From assembly GCA_937139335.1 (NCBI GenBank), contig CAKZPN010000046.1:1-64000 (forward strand): DNA of 64,000 nucleotides, in the 5' to 3' direction. Shown here piece by piece: positions 7,886-16,893 of the stretch. The DNA is from an uncultured Roseicyclus sp. GTDB taxonomy: Bacteria; Pseudomonadota; Alphaproteobacteria; Rhodobacterales; Rhodobacteraceae. Made by a program: the position numbers and the translations under genes. Below the pieces are notes generated by a model, which had not been told where the DNA came from, ran no database searches, and saw nothing but the letters and a program-made list of their open reading frames with translations. Every line of letters starts with the position of its first letter. Position 1 is the stretch's first letter.

Positions 7886-8772
7886 GAGCTCTCTCCCGAG
7901 ACATAAGCGGCGGCCGCCGCGACGGCACGGTGAAGCGCCTCTTCCGCGCCCGCGCCGCCTAGTTCCGCGGCGATATGCGCCGCCATGAAGGTGTCGCCCG
8001 CCCCGGTGATCCGCCGCGCCTCGACCGGCGGCGGCACGGCGGTCAGGGTGCGGGACGCCGTCGCCTCCACCGCCATCTCGGCGCCCGCCGTCACCAGAAC
8101 CCGGCGCGCGCCTGCGGCGACCAGCGCCTCGGCGGCGGCGGCGGCATTGGCGGGACGCGTGCCGGTCAGCAGCCCCGCTTCCTCGCGGTTCACGTAGAAG
8201 GTCGCGCGCGGGTGCCGCAGCAAGGGCCGCAGCCGCTCCGCCTTGCCGGGCGAGGCCGGCGCGATGCGAAGATCGGCAGCGGCAAAGAGCGGGCTTACCG
8301 CGATCTCGGCCAACAGTGTCTCGGTCAGGTTGCCGTCGATCGCCACCGGCCCGGCCCAGGGTGCGTCCGCCGATCCCAGCCGCCCGTCCGCCAGCGGCGC
8401 CAGGATCCGGTCGCCCGCCGCCTCCAGAGACCGCGCATCGGCCAAGGCCGCCACCAGCGTCCCTTGCGCCTCGATCGCCATGTACTGATCCGTCGGCAGA
8501 TCCGCGTCGACCAGCAGCGCCCCGCAATCGAGGCCCATCGCCGCGCAGGCCGCCACCAGGTCGCGCCCCGCCACGTCGTCGCCCACCACCGACAGGAGCG
8601 CCGGGGTCAGATCGAACCGCCTCAGCGTCATCGCGATGTTCAGCGCCACGCCGCCCGGAACCCGCAAGATCCGCCCCGGCTTGTCCTGCCCCATGGCCAG
8701 CGTCAGGTCGGTGCGCCCGATGATGTCCCAAAGGACCGAACCGATGCACAGGATGTCAGGTGTCCGCGTCAT
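7882..8772 (-). CDS. psuK: Pseudouridine kinase (PfkB family)
   Basis: The 296-aa PfkB/ribokinase-family sugar kinase starts at MTRTPDILCIGS (ATG at 8770-8772). It has the N-terminal GGVALNIAMTL substrate-binding loop and the C-terminal GAGDTFMAAHIA signature whose Asp is the catalytic base. By overlap with psuG it is assigned as the kinase making pseudouridine 5'-phosphate, so the pair forms the two-step pseudouridine salvage route. No transporter lies beside it. A copy of the dispersed intergenic repeat lies 42-100 nt upstream of its start, before the divergent rpsB leader. Confidence 0.85.
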   Translation of the reverse strand: MTRTPDILCIGSVLWDIIGRTDLTLAMGQDKPGRILRVPGGVALNIAMTLRRFDLTPALLSVVGDDVAGRDLVAACAAMGLDCGALLVDADLPTDQYMAIEAQGTLVAALADARSLEAAGDRILAPLADGRLGSADAPWAGPVAIDGNLTETLLAEIAVSPLFAAADLRIAPASPGKAERLRPLLRHPRATFYVNREEAGLLTGTRPANAAAAAEALVAAGARRVLVTAGAEMAVEATASRTLTAVPPPVEARRITGAGDTFMAAHIAAELGGAGAEEALHRAVAAAAAYVSGESS

Positions 8773-8813
8773 GGGCGTGGCTCTAGCGGTGCGGGTGCCG
8801 ATCGTCCATCCCG

Positions 8814-8872
8814 CTTCTCTGTTTCCCAAATATCCCGGGGGAGCCGCGGAACGCGGCGGGGGCAGAGCCCCC
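8814..8872. repeat. Dispersed intergenic repeat, copy 2
   Basis: It has the same architecture as the copies at 3216 and 20958: CTTCTCTGTTTC, CC, AAATATCCCGGGGG, then an inverted repeat CCGCGGAACGCGG and GGGGGCAGAGCCCCC. It lies in the divergent gap between psuK and rpsB. Confidence 0.75.
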
Positions 8873-8943
8873 AAACGCCGCCGCGACAGGACAGGGGGGT
8901 TGCCATTCCCCGCCGAAGCGTCTACGCGCTCGCACACTTCACA

Positions 8944-9017
8944 GGCGGAGGCGGGCCTGCAGGGGAGACATCCCTGCAATGTCCACCGGTTGCGGCACAT
9001 GCCGTGAAACCTCCGCC
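8944..9017 (+). promoter_or_regulatory. Structured 5' leader of rpsB
   Basis: The 5' region can fold as a three-way junction. GGCGGAGG (8944-8951) pairs with CCTCCGCC (9010-9017) and encloses one hairpin TGCAGGG/CCCTGCA (8958-8964 with 8972-8978) and another CGGC/GCCG (8993-8996 with 9001-9004). It ends 29 nt before the rpsB ATG. Many bacteria autoregulate rpsB-tsf with S2 through a leader structure; here that is inference from the fold. Confidence 0.5.
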
Positions 9018-9046
9018 CAGGCGCAAACCGGAAAGGATCCATACGT

Positions 9047-9850
9047 ATGGCGCTTCCTGATTTCTCGATGCGTCAGCTTCTCGAAGCTGGCGTTCACTAC
9101 GGCCACCAGACCCAGCGCTGGAACCCGCGGATGGCCCCGTATATCTACGGCGACCGCAACGGCATCCACATCATCGACCTCACGCAGACCGTCGACATGC
9201 TCGAGCAGGCGCTTCAGGTCGTGCGCGACACGGTGGCCAAGGGCGGCCGCATCCTCTTCGTCGGCACCAAGCGCCAGGCGCAGAAGCCCGTCGCCGACGC
9301 GGCCGAGCGCTGCGCACAGTATTACATGAACCACCGCTGGCTCGGCGGCACGCTGACCAACTGGAAGACCGTCTCGAACTCGATCTCGCGGCTCAAGCAG
9401 ATCGACGAGCAGATGTCCCAGGGTCTCGAGGGGCTGACCAAGAAGGAACGCCTCGGCATGGAGCGGGACCAGGTCAAGCTGCAGGCCTCGCTCGGCGGCA
9501 TCCGCGAGATGGGCGGCCTTCCCGACCTGCTGTTCGTCATCGACGTCAACAAGGAAGACCTCGCCATCCTCGAGGCGAAAAAGCTCGGCATTCCCGTCGT
9601 GGCCGTGGTCGACACCAACTGCCCGCCCGATGGCGTCGATTACATCATCCCCGGCAACGATGACGCGGCCCGCGCCATCGCGCTCTACTGCGACCTCATC
9701 AGCCGCGCCGCGCTGGACGGCATGACCGCCCAGATGCGCACCGCCGGCGTCGACATCGGCGAGTTCGAGGACGCCGTCTCCGAAGAGGCGCTGGAGGACG
9801 AGGCACCGGCTGCCGAGGCGACCGAAGCCACCGAGACGGCCGAGGGCTGA
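9047..9850 (+). CDS. rpsB: 30S ribosomal protein S2
   Basis: The 267-aa small-subunit protein S2 shows the classic segments [25 protein letters not shown] at the N-terminus, [39 protein letters not shown], and [27 protein letters not shown]. After the conserved core the C-terminus adds an acidic Glu/Ala tail of about 25 residues, common in alphaproteobacteria. An AAAGGAT sequence lies before the ATG. tsf follows after 72 bp on the same strand, the near-universal order, so both are likely one transcript controlled by the structured leader. Confidence 0.98.
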   Translation: MALPDFSMRQLLEAGVHYGHQTQRWNPRMAPYIYGDRNGIHIIDLTQTVDMLEQALQVVRDTVAKGGRILFVGTKRQAQKPVADAAERCAQYYMNHRWLGGTLTNWKTVSNSISRLKQIDEQMSQGLEGLTKKERLGMERDQVKLQASLGGIREMGGLPDLLFVIDVNKEDLAILEAKKLGIPVVAVVDTNCPPDGVDYIIPGNDDAARAIALYCDLISRAALDGMTAQMRTAGVDIGEFEDAVSEEALEDEAPAAEATEATETAEG

Positions 9851-9922
9851 TCGCTCTGTCATCCAATTGATACGCGCGCGGGGCATGCCTCGCGCGCAGT
9901 CCCGAGATACCAGGAGAACGCT

Positions 9923-10798
9923 ATGGCGATTACCGCTGCACAGGTGAAAGAACTGCGCGAGTCCACAGGCGCAGGCATGATGGACGCCAAGAAGGCGCTG
10001 ACCGAGACCGACGGCGATTTCGAAGCCGCCGTCGACTGGCTGCGCACCAAGGGTCTGGCCAAGGCCGCCAAGAAATCCGGCCGCACCGCCGCCGAAGGTC
10101 TCGTCGCTGTCGCCGTCGAGGGCGGCAAGGGCGTTGCCGTCGAGGTGAACTCGGAAACCGACTTCGTCGCCAAGAACGCCGAATTCCAGACCATGGTCGC
10201 CGCGATCGCCGAGGCGGCCCTCGCCGTCGACGACATCGACGCGCTGCTGGCCGCCGAGATCAACGGCAAGTCGGTCGCCGACACGGTGACCGCCAAGGTC
10301 ACGACCATCGGCGAGAACATGGGCGTGCGCCGCATGGCGACGCTGACCGGCGACAGCGTCGTGTCCTACGTCCACAACGCGGCGGCCCCCGGCATGGGCA
10401 AGATCGGCGTGTTGGTCGCGACCAAGGGCGGCGACGAAGCCTTCGCGCGCCAGGTCGCGATGCATGTCGCCGCCGTGAACCCGGCCGCGCTGGACGACAA
10501 ATCCGTCGACCCCGCGCTGCTCGAGAAGGAACGCCAGATCCAGATCGACATCGCGCGCGAATCGGGTAAGCCCGACGCCGTGATCGAGAAGATGATCGAA
10601 GGCCGGATGAAAAAATTCCTGGCCGACATCACGCTGGTGAACCAGGCCTTCGTGGTGAACCCCGACCTGACCGTCGGCGCCGCCGCGGCCGAAGCCGGCG
10701 CCGAGATCACCGGCTTCGTCCGGATCGAGGTCGGCGAGGGCATCGAGAAGAAGGAAGAGAACTTCGCCGAGGAAGTGGCCAAGGCCGTCAAGGGCTGA
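9923..10798 (+). CDS. tsf: Translation elongation factor Ts
   Basis: The 291-aa nucleotide-exchange factor for EF-Tu is recognised from [25 protein letters not shown] at the N-terminus (UBA-like domain plus the TDFVAKN-type core). [14 protein letters not shown] sits at about residues 75-88, [17 protein letters not shown] and the paired core domains follow, and [14 protein letters not shown] lies near the C-terminus. The start is preceded by CAGGAG. It forms an operon with rpsB. An intrinsic terminator begins 26 nt after the stop codon. Confidence 0.98.
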   Translation: MAITAAQVKELRESTGAGMMDAKKALTETDGDFEAAVDWLRTKGLAKAAKKSGRTAAEGLVAVAVEGGKGVAVEVNSETDFVAKNAEFQTMVAAIAEAALAVDDIDALLAAEINGKSVADTVTAKVTTIGENMGVRRMATLTGDSVVSYVHNAAAPGMGKIGVLVATKGGDEAFARQVAMHVAAVNPAALDDKSVDPALLEKERQIQIDIARESGKPDAVIEKMIEGRMKKFLADITLVNQAFVVNPDLTVGAAAAEAGAEITGFVRIEVGEGIEKKEENFAEEVAKAVKG

Positions 10799-10823
10799 GC
10801 CACGCCAAGGCTGGATCAGGACA

Positions 10824-10852
10824 GGGGCAGGGGGCAACCTCTGCCCCTTTTC
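10824..10852 (+). terminator. Intrinsic terminator after tsf
   Basis: GGGGCAG (10824-10830) pairs with CTGCCCC (10841-10847), extended inside the loop by GG/CC, and is followed by a run of T residues. It closes the rpsB-tsf transcript. Confidence 0.8.
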
Positions 10853-10879
10853 CGTGGCGGGAATCCTCGGGCGCGCGCG

Positions 10880-11632
10880 TTACGCCTTGGTGACGGAGTT
10901 CCCACCATCCGCGATCATCGCGCTTCCCGTGACGAAGGACCCGTGATCCGATAGCAGGAACAAGGCCGCCCGCGCGATTTCTGCCGGCTCGGCCAACCGC
11001 TTCAGCGCATGAAAGCCCCGCACGACCTCGTGGAAACCAGCGTCATCGCCGGCCATCGCGGTCATCGTGCCGCCCGGCAGGAGTGCGTTTACCCGAATGT
11101 TCTCCGGTCCGTGTTCCACAGCCAGCACCTGCGCCAGCCCGATCAAACCGGCCTTTGACGCGGCATAGGCGCCCATTCCGGGCAACCCGATCGTGTGTCC
11201 GACGAATGAGGAGGTGAAGACGATGGATCCGCCGCCGCGCCTCTGCAATGCCGGGACCTGGTGCCTTGCAGCGTGAAAGGCGCTGTCGAGATTGACCGCC
11301 AACACCTTGCGCCAGTTGGCCTCGTCCATGTCCGGGACCGGGCTCAGATCGCCTGTGGTCCCGGCGTTGTTGAAGGCGCCGTCCAAGCCGCCGAAGTGCG
11401 ACTCTGCAAGGGTCACCATCTCTGCGGCGTAATGACTATGTTCGACGTTCCCGGCAATGAAAACGGCTTCTCCACCCTTGGCCTCGATGTCCCTGGCGAC
11501 CTCCTCAAGCATGTCCGATCGTCGTGCGCCGAGGACCAACCTTGCGCCCTCGGCCGCGAAGATCCTGGCAGCTGCCGCTCCGATCCCACTGCTCGCGCCG
11601 GTCACGATGATTGTCTTTCCATCCAGTAGCAT
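10880..11632 (-). CDS. SDR family oxidoreductase
   Basis: This classical short-chain dehydrogenase of about 250 aa has the NAD(P)-binding motif TGASSGIG, NNAG (FNNAGTTGDL), a catalytic Ser in FTSSFVGH, and Tyr-Lys in AYAASKAG, ending with SAMIADGGNSVTKA. The substrate is unknown. Three in-frame ATGs lie at 11644, 11638 and 11632. The last is preferred because a GGAG lies about 7 nt before it. It is a single gene between the tsf terminator and an intergenic region of some 400 bp; nothing nearby points to a pathway. Confidence 0.85.
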   Translation of the reverse strand: MLLDGKTIIVTGASSGIGAAAARIFAAEGARLVLGARRSDMLEEVARDIEAKGGEAVFIAGNVEHSHYAAEMVTLAESHFGGLDGAFNNAGTTGDLSPVPDMDEANWRKVLAVNLDSAFHAARHQVPALQRRGGGSIVFTSSFVGHTIGLPGMGAYAASKAGLIGLAQVLAVEHGPENIRVNALLPGGTMTAMAGDDAGFHEVVRGFHALKRLAEPAEIARAALFLLSDHGSFVTGSAMIADGGNSVTKA

Positions 11633-11644
11633 TTCCATCTCCAT

Positions 11645-12049
11645 CAGTTGATGCTCAGGAATTGCCTATGCGGGCGAGAAGGCGCTCACGACCCGTTTCG
11701 TGCGCAACTCGCCCGCGCTGTGGATATCGAACGCCTGATCGGTTCTGTCGTGAAACCCAAAAAAGGTGGCGACGCCGCCCAGGGACGGGGCGACGTCGCC
11801 GTATAAGGTCGGGCGCGGGGACATGGGGATAGCACGCCGACCCAATTATTCGACCCGTGCCGTGTGCGTAATTGCGCACCGGCACGTGCCTTCCCGGTTT
11901 CCCGGCGGAAGATCGGTGAGACGGGACTAAACCGCCGCGATCCCCCAGTTCCTGGCTAATTGCCATCACTCTGGAACACGAACACACTGCCCCGGCAGGC
12001 GGTTCCGCGAAACGGTGGGAATCCTTACCCGGAGCGGGGAAAGGGCGCC
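11645..12049. other. 400-bp intergenic region with two hairpins
   Basis: No convincing gene was found. A 12-bp stem with one bulge spans 11856-11886 (CGTGCCG/CGGCACG around GTGCG/CGCAC). A minus-strand terminator-like hairpin lies at 11759-11800. Frames here have no coherent protein character. The space could hold the 3' untranslated region of the luxR gene or a small RNA. Confidence 0.5.
11759..11800 (-). terminator. Terminator-like hairpin, minus strand
   Basis: GGCGACG (11768-11774) and CGTCGCC (11794-11800) form a stem with a GC-rich loop. On the minus strand it is followed after ACC by six T residues (11759-11764). It lies 250 nt downstream of the luxR stop, so it may end that transcript or an unrecognised small RNA. 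Confidence 0.55.
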
Positions 12050-12856
12050 TCAGCGCCGCTGCGCGACGGTTCCGGCCATGTGCGGAGGGGTTCCGGCCTC
12101 GTTCCGGCCCGACTCCTCGATCCGGAAGATCTGGTTCAGGATCGAGGCCTTGCGTACCGCCTGCGCCGTCGTCTCGACGCCGAGCGCGTCACGCGCGCCG
12201 CGCAGGTGCTTTTCTACCGTCGCCACGTTGCGCTCGAGGATTAGCGCGATGTCCTGCATCGTCTTGCCGTCGGCGACTAGCTCCAGCACCTCGGACTGGC
12301 GCGGCGTTAGCAGCGTGCGTTGGCCCGTGGCGGGCAGTTGCAGGATGCACAGGTGCGCGACATGGTTGATCGTCTCGATATCCTCGCCATGCTCGGCCCA
12401 GATCGCGTCGGCGTCGGATTGGCTCATGCCCTTGCGCACGGCCATGCCGATGCCGGCGTTGGCGTTCTTGATGCCCATGGGAAAGCTGATCGTGTAGCCC
12501 GCGACGATGGAATGCCGCTCGTTCAGGGCGCGCATCGCGCGTTCGCCGTCGGTCATCGGCTGGTCGGCCATCTCGGTGTAGACCCGATGCCAGGACGCGC
12601 TGCCGGTGTTGCGGATCGCCCATCGCATCATCACGCCGTCGCGGAACATGCCGCCGGTCACATAGGCGTCGATGTAGTCGGTCGGCATGTTGGTCAGCAG
12701 CAGCGCATCCTCGGGGTTGTCGTAGAGACCTGCGCCGCGGAAGGCGTTGAAGGCGTAGAACAACCGGTCGAACCCGTAACTCGCCATCACGGCGGTGTGG
12801 TGCGACCACAGATCCTCGACCGAGGTCATGTCGAGATAGGGGCGAAGCCTGTTCAT
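12050..12856 (-). CDS. LuxR-family regulator with autoinducer-binding domain (LuxR solo)
   Basis: The 268-aa protein has an N-terminal acyl-homoserine-lactone-binding-like domain (about residues 15-165, with FDRLFYAFNAF and the region around TEMADQP and ISFPMG) and a C-terminal LuxR helix-turn-helix (LTPRQSEVLELVADGKTMQDIALIL then NVATVEKHLRGARDALG). No luxI-type synthase is in the window, so it is a solo that may sense foreign or non-AHL signals. Its ATG overlaps the aroQ stop by 4 bp (ATGA). The aroQ-luxR arrangement, which I recall from other Rhodobacteraceae, couples it to a shikimate-pathway gene. Confidence 0.85.
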   Translation of the reverse strand: MNRLRPYLDMTSVEDLWSHHTAVMASYGFDRLFYAFNAFRGAGLYDNPEDALLLTNMPTDYIDAYVTGGMFRDGVMMRWAIRNTGSASWHRVYTEMADQPMTDGERAMRALNERHSIVAGYTISFPMGIKNANAGIGMAVRKGMSQSDADAIWAEHGEDIETINHVAHLCILQLPATGQRTLLTPRQSEVLELVADGKTMQDIALILERNVATVEKHLRGARDALGVETTAQAVRKASILNQIFRIEESGRNEAGTPPHMAGTVAQRR

Positions 12857-13296
12857 GCCTTATCTCCGTTCAGATGACCGTGCAGGGCCGTCAGCGCCAG
12901 CGGATAGCCGCGCGCGCCGAAACCCTGGATCACGCCGATGCAGACCGGTGCGATCAGCGAGACATGGCGAAACGCCTCGCGCGCATGGGTGTTGGACAGG
13001 TGCAGCTCGATCACCGGCAGCTCGATCGCCGTGATCGCATCGCGCAGCGCGACGGAGGTGTGGGTATAGGCGCCCGCATTCAGCACGACGCCCGCCATGG
13101 TGTCGCGCGCGGCGTGCAGGTGGTCGATCAGGACGCCTTCGACATTGGATTGCGCACAGGTGACGCCGACGCCAAGGCTGCGGCCATGCGCAACGCAGGC
13201 CTCCTCGATATCGTGCAGGGTCGTGTGGCCGTAGATACCGGGTTCCCGCGTGCCGAGCAGGTTCAGGTTCGGGCCGTTCAGGACCAGAATGTTCAT
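12853..13296 (-). CDS. aroQ: Type II 3-dehydroquinate dehydratase
   Basis: The 147-aa enzyme of the shikimate pathway converts 3-dehydroquinate to 3-dehydroshikimate. The family is plain from NILVLNGPNLNLLGTREPGIYG at the N-terminus (catalytic Tyr at about 22), QSNVEGVLIDHLHAA, LNAGAYTHTSVALRDAI and ELHLSNTHAREAFRHVSLIAPVC (His and Arg of the active site). Type II enzymes are dodecamers. It is the first gene of a two-gene unit with the LuxR regulator, which starts inside its stop codon. Confidence 0.95.
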   Translation of the reverse strand: MNILVLNGPNLNLLGTREPGIYGHTTLHDIEEACVAHGRSLGVGVTCAQSNVEGVLIDHLHAARDTMAGVVLNAGAYTHTSVALRDAITAIELPVIELHLSNTHAREAFRHVSLIAPVCIGVIQGFGARGYPLALTALHGHLNGDKA

Positions 13297-13511
13297 GTCG
13301 CTATCCCCTTGCGCGGCACTATACGCGGCTTTGCGCCCGGCGGAAGGGGGAGAAGTGACGTATCGTCAAGCACTTGCCGGCAGAACAGGGGTGCGAGGGT
13401 GCTGTCGGGCGGCGGCAGGCGAGCGGAGGCGATGGCAGGGAATACATGCAGATACAGGTATTTACGGGGATTTCCTGATGTGATGGATGCGCTGCACACG
13501 CATCGCGGCGT

Positions 13512-13697
13512 TCAGAGAACGATCATGCCGAAAGACACGCCGACGGAGAAAACAAGTCCCATCACGCCCAGTGGATTGATCGGCAGGGCCGAGGTGCGCC
13601 GTTCCCGAGGGTGCGGCGCTTCGGCCGGTCGCCGGTCCGCATTCAGGAAACGAACACGGTTGAAGACGGTCACCTGGTCGATTTCCCGGTAGTCCAT
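13512..13697 (-). CDS. Small single-span membrane protein, 61 aa
   Basis: The start is the ATG at 13695-13697, chosen for a strong GGGAGG 6 nt upstream; a longer frame to 13745 lacks such a site. The product has a charged N-terminal half (MDYREIDQVTVFNRVRFLN) and ends in one transmembrane segment (NPLGVMGLVFSVGVSFGMIVL) reaching the C-terminus, so it would be tail-anchored with the N-terminus in the cytoplasm. I do not recognise a named family. It stands alone between aroQ and phoR. Confidence 0.6.
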   Translation of the reverse strand: MDYREIDQVTVFNRVRFLNADRRPAEAPHPRERRTSALPINPLGVMGLVFSVGVSFGMIVL

Positions 13698-13951
13698 CGG
13701 ATCCTCCCAACGCGGTGGCACGGGTGGAATTCGCCACCTGAGCACTTACGGGGAGCATGTCGCCCAAGTGCGCGAACGTTGACCATAGGTCGGAGCGGCT
13801 AACGGGCCGCTTTGGTCCTTGAGGATGACGCCTGGCTTGGCGGGCAGATCAGAGGGGCGTCCGCGCGCCATGTGCAACACGTGGGGCTCCCATGTTTAAC
13901 ATAATCATGATTACAGGATAACCAGACGCGGCCAGACCCGCCCCGTCGCGC

Positions 13952-15049
13952 CTATTCTGGCGGCAACAGCACCGAAAACGTGCTGCCCTTGCCCGGAACG
14001 GATTCGATGCGCAGACGGCCCCGGTGCCGGTTGACGATATGCTTCACGATTGCCAGCCCCAGCCCGGTGCCGCCCATGGCGCGGCTGCGGTGCGTGTCGA
14101 CGCGGTAGAAGCGTTCGGTCAGGCGCGGCAGATGCAGCGGGTCGATGCCGTCGCCGCGGTCCACGACCTCGGCCCGCAGCACCGGCCCCTTGAGATTGCC
14201 CGAGCCCTCCTGCCAGCCCAGCCGCAACGTCACCGGCTTGCCCGTGCCGCCGTATTTCAGTGCGTTCTCGGTCAGGTTCAGGAACACCTGCATCAGCTGG
14301 TCGCGGTCGCCCCGCATGCGGAAGGTCTCGCCCGCGCCGCCCAGCAGCAGCGCCGGATCGGCCGGAACAGTTTCCAGCTCGATCGTGCAGTCCTGATCCT
14401 CGGCGCTCGGGCGCAGCGCCGCGATCACGCCCTCCATCACCGCCTTCAGATCGACCTCACCCGAGGGGCGTTGACGCTCCTGCGCCTCGACCCGGCTGAG
14501 CGACAGCAGGTCGGACACCAGCCGGTTCATCCGCCGCGCCTCGCCCTCCATGATGCCCAGGAACCGCTCGCGCGCGGCGGTATCCTCGCGCGCGGGCCCG
14601 CGCAGCGTCTCGATGAAGCCCAGCACGGCGGTCAGCGGCGTGCGCAGCTCGTGGCTGACGTTCGCGACGAAATCGCGGCGCATTTCCTCGGCCTCGCGCA
14701 GATGGGTGATGTCGGTGAAATGCAGCAGCAGCGCCTGCCCGCCCGACCGGGCCCCGCCCTCGCCCAGCGGCGTGATGCGCACGCGGTACTGCGTCTCGCC
14801 GGTCTGGTCGGTGATCTGCATCCGCGCCTCGCCGGCGGGCGCGCCCGCCTGCACCGCCTCGATCCGGCTCAGCAGGCTTGGCTGGCGCAGCACCGTGGCG
14901 CAGCTGCGGCCCTCGATCCAGTCGCCGAGCAGCGCGCGGGCCGCCGCATTCGCCGCCTCCACGAGTCCCGCGCCGGACAGGTAGAGCATCGGCTCGGGCA
15001 CCGCGTTCATCACCTCGGTCACCTGGATGTCGATCATGCCATGTCTCAT
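13952..15049 (-). CDS. phoR: PhoR-like sensor histidine kinase
   Basis: The 365-aa protein has an N-terminal PAS-like domain (MLYLSGAGLVEAANAAARALLG, residues about 20-120). The HisKA segment carries FVANVSHELRTPLTAVLGFIETL (phospho-His near 132). The ATPase domain follows with NLTENALKYGG (N box), DRGDGI (G1), FYRVD (F box) and GGTGLGLAIVKHIVNRHRG (G2). This resembles PhoR of alphaproteobacteria, which senses phosphate status through Pst and phosphorylates PhoB. No transmembrane segment is obvious. No pst or phoB genes follow here, so the PhoR name rests on similarity only. An alternative start is the ATG at 15037. Confidence 0.8.
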   Translation of the reverse strand: MRHGMIDIQVTEVMNAVPEPMLYLSGAGLVEAANAAARALLGDWIEGRSCATVLRQPSLLSRIEAVQAGAPAGEARMQITDQTGETQYRVRITPLGEGGARSGGQALLLHFTDITHLREAEEMRRDFVANVSHELRTPLTAVLGFIETLRGPAREDTAARERFLGIMEGEARRMNRLVSDLLSLSRVEAQERQRPSGEVDLKAVMEGVIAALRPSAEDQDCTIELETVPADPALLLGGAGETFRMRGDRDQLMQVFLNLTENALKYGGTGKPVTLRLGWQEGSGNLKGPVLRAEVVDRGDGIDPLHLPRLTERFYRVDTHRSRAMGGTGLGLAIVKHIVNRHRGRLRIESVPGKGSTFSVLLPPE

Positions 15050-15210
15050 CTTGATGCCCCGGTCCCCGCTCCCCGGCCCAGTCCTGCGCTAGGAAGTGCC
15101 GCACTTTCGCGACCTTGGCAACGATTGTGGTCGGCAAGTCGGCGCGGCCGCGTGCCATTGCCCTGCAGTCAACCTTTCGCCGGGCGGGCATTCCTGTCAA
15201 AATTGTTGTC

Positions 15211-15633
15211 ATGACGGACGAGAAACTCACGCGCATGGGCGCGCAGAGGCGCCACCTGGACCTCAGTACGAGGACCGCGCCCCTTCACGTGGTGTCTCTG
15301 GCGCTGAGCGACGCGGTGCTGCGCGCCTTGCCCCGCCACGTCCTGCCCCCGGCCGCCCGTCTGCGCAGCATCGCCCTCGGCCAATTGCCCGATGAGCCGT
15401 TGACCGGGCCCGAGGCGCCGGCGCTGATCCTCTCGCCGCTGCTGACGCCGCAATTCGACGCGCTCGATCTGGCCGAGATCCTGTCGGAGCGCGGCTTTCG
15501 CGGGCGCTACCTCGCGCTCGTCGCTCGTCTGCCGAGCGCCAACCTGGTGCGCCGCGAGGTTGCGCTGCAATCTCCCGACCTGAATTTTGACGTGGTCGTG
15601 CTGGACGGATCGCCGCCGCTGCACACGCTCTGA
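15211..15633 (+). CDS. Conserved hypothetical protein, receiver-like
   Basis: The 140-aa product starts at MTDEKLTRM. An earlier in-frame start at 15115 would add an unconvincing leader. The sequence alternates beta and alpha elements, with hydrophobic strands ALILSPLLT, FRGRYLALVAR and FDVVVLDG, so it may have a degenerate response-regulator-like fold, but the phospho-acceptor pattern is not clear. It is divergent from the phoR-like gene and convergent with the Cys/Met enzyme gene, 4 bp away. No function can be assigned. Confidence 0.5.
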   Translation: MTDEKLTRMGAQRRHLDLSTRTAPLHVVSLALSDAVLRALPRHVLPPAARLRSIALGQLPDEPLTGPEAPALILSPLLTPQFDALDLAEILSERGFRGRYLALVARLPSANLVRREVALQSPDLNFDVVVLDGSPPLHTL

Positions 15634-15636
15634 GGC

Positions 15637-16824
15637 TCAGACCGCGGCCAGACCGGCCTCGAAATCCGCGATCAGCAGGCCCACGTCCTCGATCCCCACC
15701 GAGACGCGGAAAAACCCGTCGGTGATGCCAAGCGCCGCGCGCCCCTCGGGCGTGAGCCCCCGGTGCGAGGAGGACGGCGGGTGGCTGACCGTGGTTCCGA
15801 CATCGCCCAGCGTGGGGGCAAAAGCCATCTCGGGCATCGCCATGATCATCCGGTTCGCCGCCGCCTCGTCGCCGTCGATGCGGAAGCTCAGCATGTTGCC
15901 GGGCCGCCCGCCCAAGAGTTTCTGCGCCTGCGCGTGATCCGGGTGGTCGGCACGGCCGGGATAAAGCACTTGCGCCACCTTGGGTTGTTCGGCCAGCCAG
16001 TCGGCCAGTGCTGCCGCATTCGCCTCGGCCCGGTCGAAGCGCAGCGGAAAGGTGTAGAGCCCGCGCTCGGCCAGCCAGCAGTCATAGGGACTGGGCGTGA
16101 GGCCGGTGGTGACGGCGAAGTCGTAGATCGCCTTGCGATCCGCCGGGTCCTGCGCCGCGACATAGCCCAGCGTCACGTCGGAATGGCCGGCAAGCAGTTT
16201 CGTCACCGAGTGGATCACGATATCGGCGCCATGATCGAACGGGCGGTAGGCGAGCGGCGTGGTGAAGGTGTTGTCGACGGCGACCCGCACGCCGGCCTCC
16301 TTCGCGACGGCGAGTATGCCGTCCATGTCCGCGATCCGCAGCGTCGGGTTCGACACCACCTCGATCAGGATCATCTTGGTCTCGGGCCGGATCGCGGCCT
16401 TCAGCGCCTGCGCATCCGTCGGGTCCACCACGCTCGTCGCGATGCCGAACCGCGCGAGGTCCTGGTGCATCAGGCGCAGCGACCGGCCATAGAGCTGGTC
16501 GGCCCCGATGATGTGGTCCCCTGCCCCGAGCAGCCCCATGATCGCCGCCGTCACGGCCGCCATGCCCGAGCCGGTGATGATGCCACCCTCGGCGCCTTCC
16601 AGCATGTCGATCTTGGCGGCCAGCAGTGTCGCGTTCGGATGGCCTTCGCGGGCGTAGGTGTAGCCCTGCGCGCGGCCCTCGTATTGCGCGTGCAGCATGT
16701 CGATGGAGGGCGAGGCATAGACCACCGAGGGCTGGATCGGCGTGACCACGGCGCGGCTGACGCCCTCTTTCAGCGGCATCCGGCGCACGAGGGTCTGCGG
16801 GCGGTCGTTACGGCGGTCGGTCAT
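15637..16824 (-). CDS. Cys/Met metabolism PLP-dependent enzyme (cystathionine lyase/synthase type)
   Basis: The 395-aa enzyme is of the trans-sulphuration family. It shows YTYAREGHPNATLLAAKIDMLEGAEGG, SGMAAVTAAIMGLLGAGDHI, the DNTFTTPLAYRPFDHGADIVIHSVTKLLAGHSDV stretch containing the PLP lysine (SVTK), and the substrate-binding tail FRVSVGIED. Candidates are cystathionine beta-lyase, gamma-lyase or O-acetylhomoserine sulphhydrylase; the sequence alone does not decide. The ATG at 16822-16824 has a GGAG 7 nt upstream. proA lies 69 bp upstream on the same strand. Confidence 0.88.
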   Translation of the reverse strand: MTDRRNDRPQTLVRRMPLKEGVSRAVVTPIQPSVVYASPSIDMLHAQYEGRAQGYTYAREGHPNATLLAAKIDMLEGAEGGIITGSGMAAVTAAIMGLLGAGDHIIGADQLYGRSLRLMHQDLARFGIATSVVDPTDAQALKAAIRPETKMILIEVVSNPTLRIADMDGILAVAKEAGVRVAVDNTFTTPLAYRPFDHGADIVIHSVTKLLAGHSDVTLGYVAAQDPADRKAIYDFAVTTGLTPSPYDCWLAERGLYTFPLRFDRAEANAAALADWLAEQPKVAQVLYPGRADHPDHAQAQKLLGGRPGNMLSFRIDGDEAAANRMIMAMPEMAFAPTLGDVGTTVSHPPSSSHRGLTPEGRAALGITDGFFRVSVGIEDVGLLIADFEAGLAAV

Positions 16825-16893
16825 GGGGTCTCCATCAGGACGAGGCCGGAGGGTCGAGGACATCCGGCGGGACAAGCGGTTGAGGACGGGAGG

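Noticed and set aside
11655..11987. 110-codon minus-strand frame in the gap after luxR
   Set aside because: No family resemblance, no ribosome-binding site, and it runs through a terminator-like hairpin and a long stem.
13902..13913. 12-bp palindrome TAATCATGATTA downstream of the phoR-like gene
   Set aside because: Short and single. No second copy or suitably placed promoter was found, so no operator is claimed.
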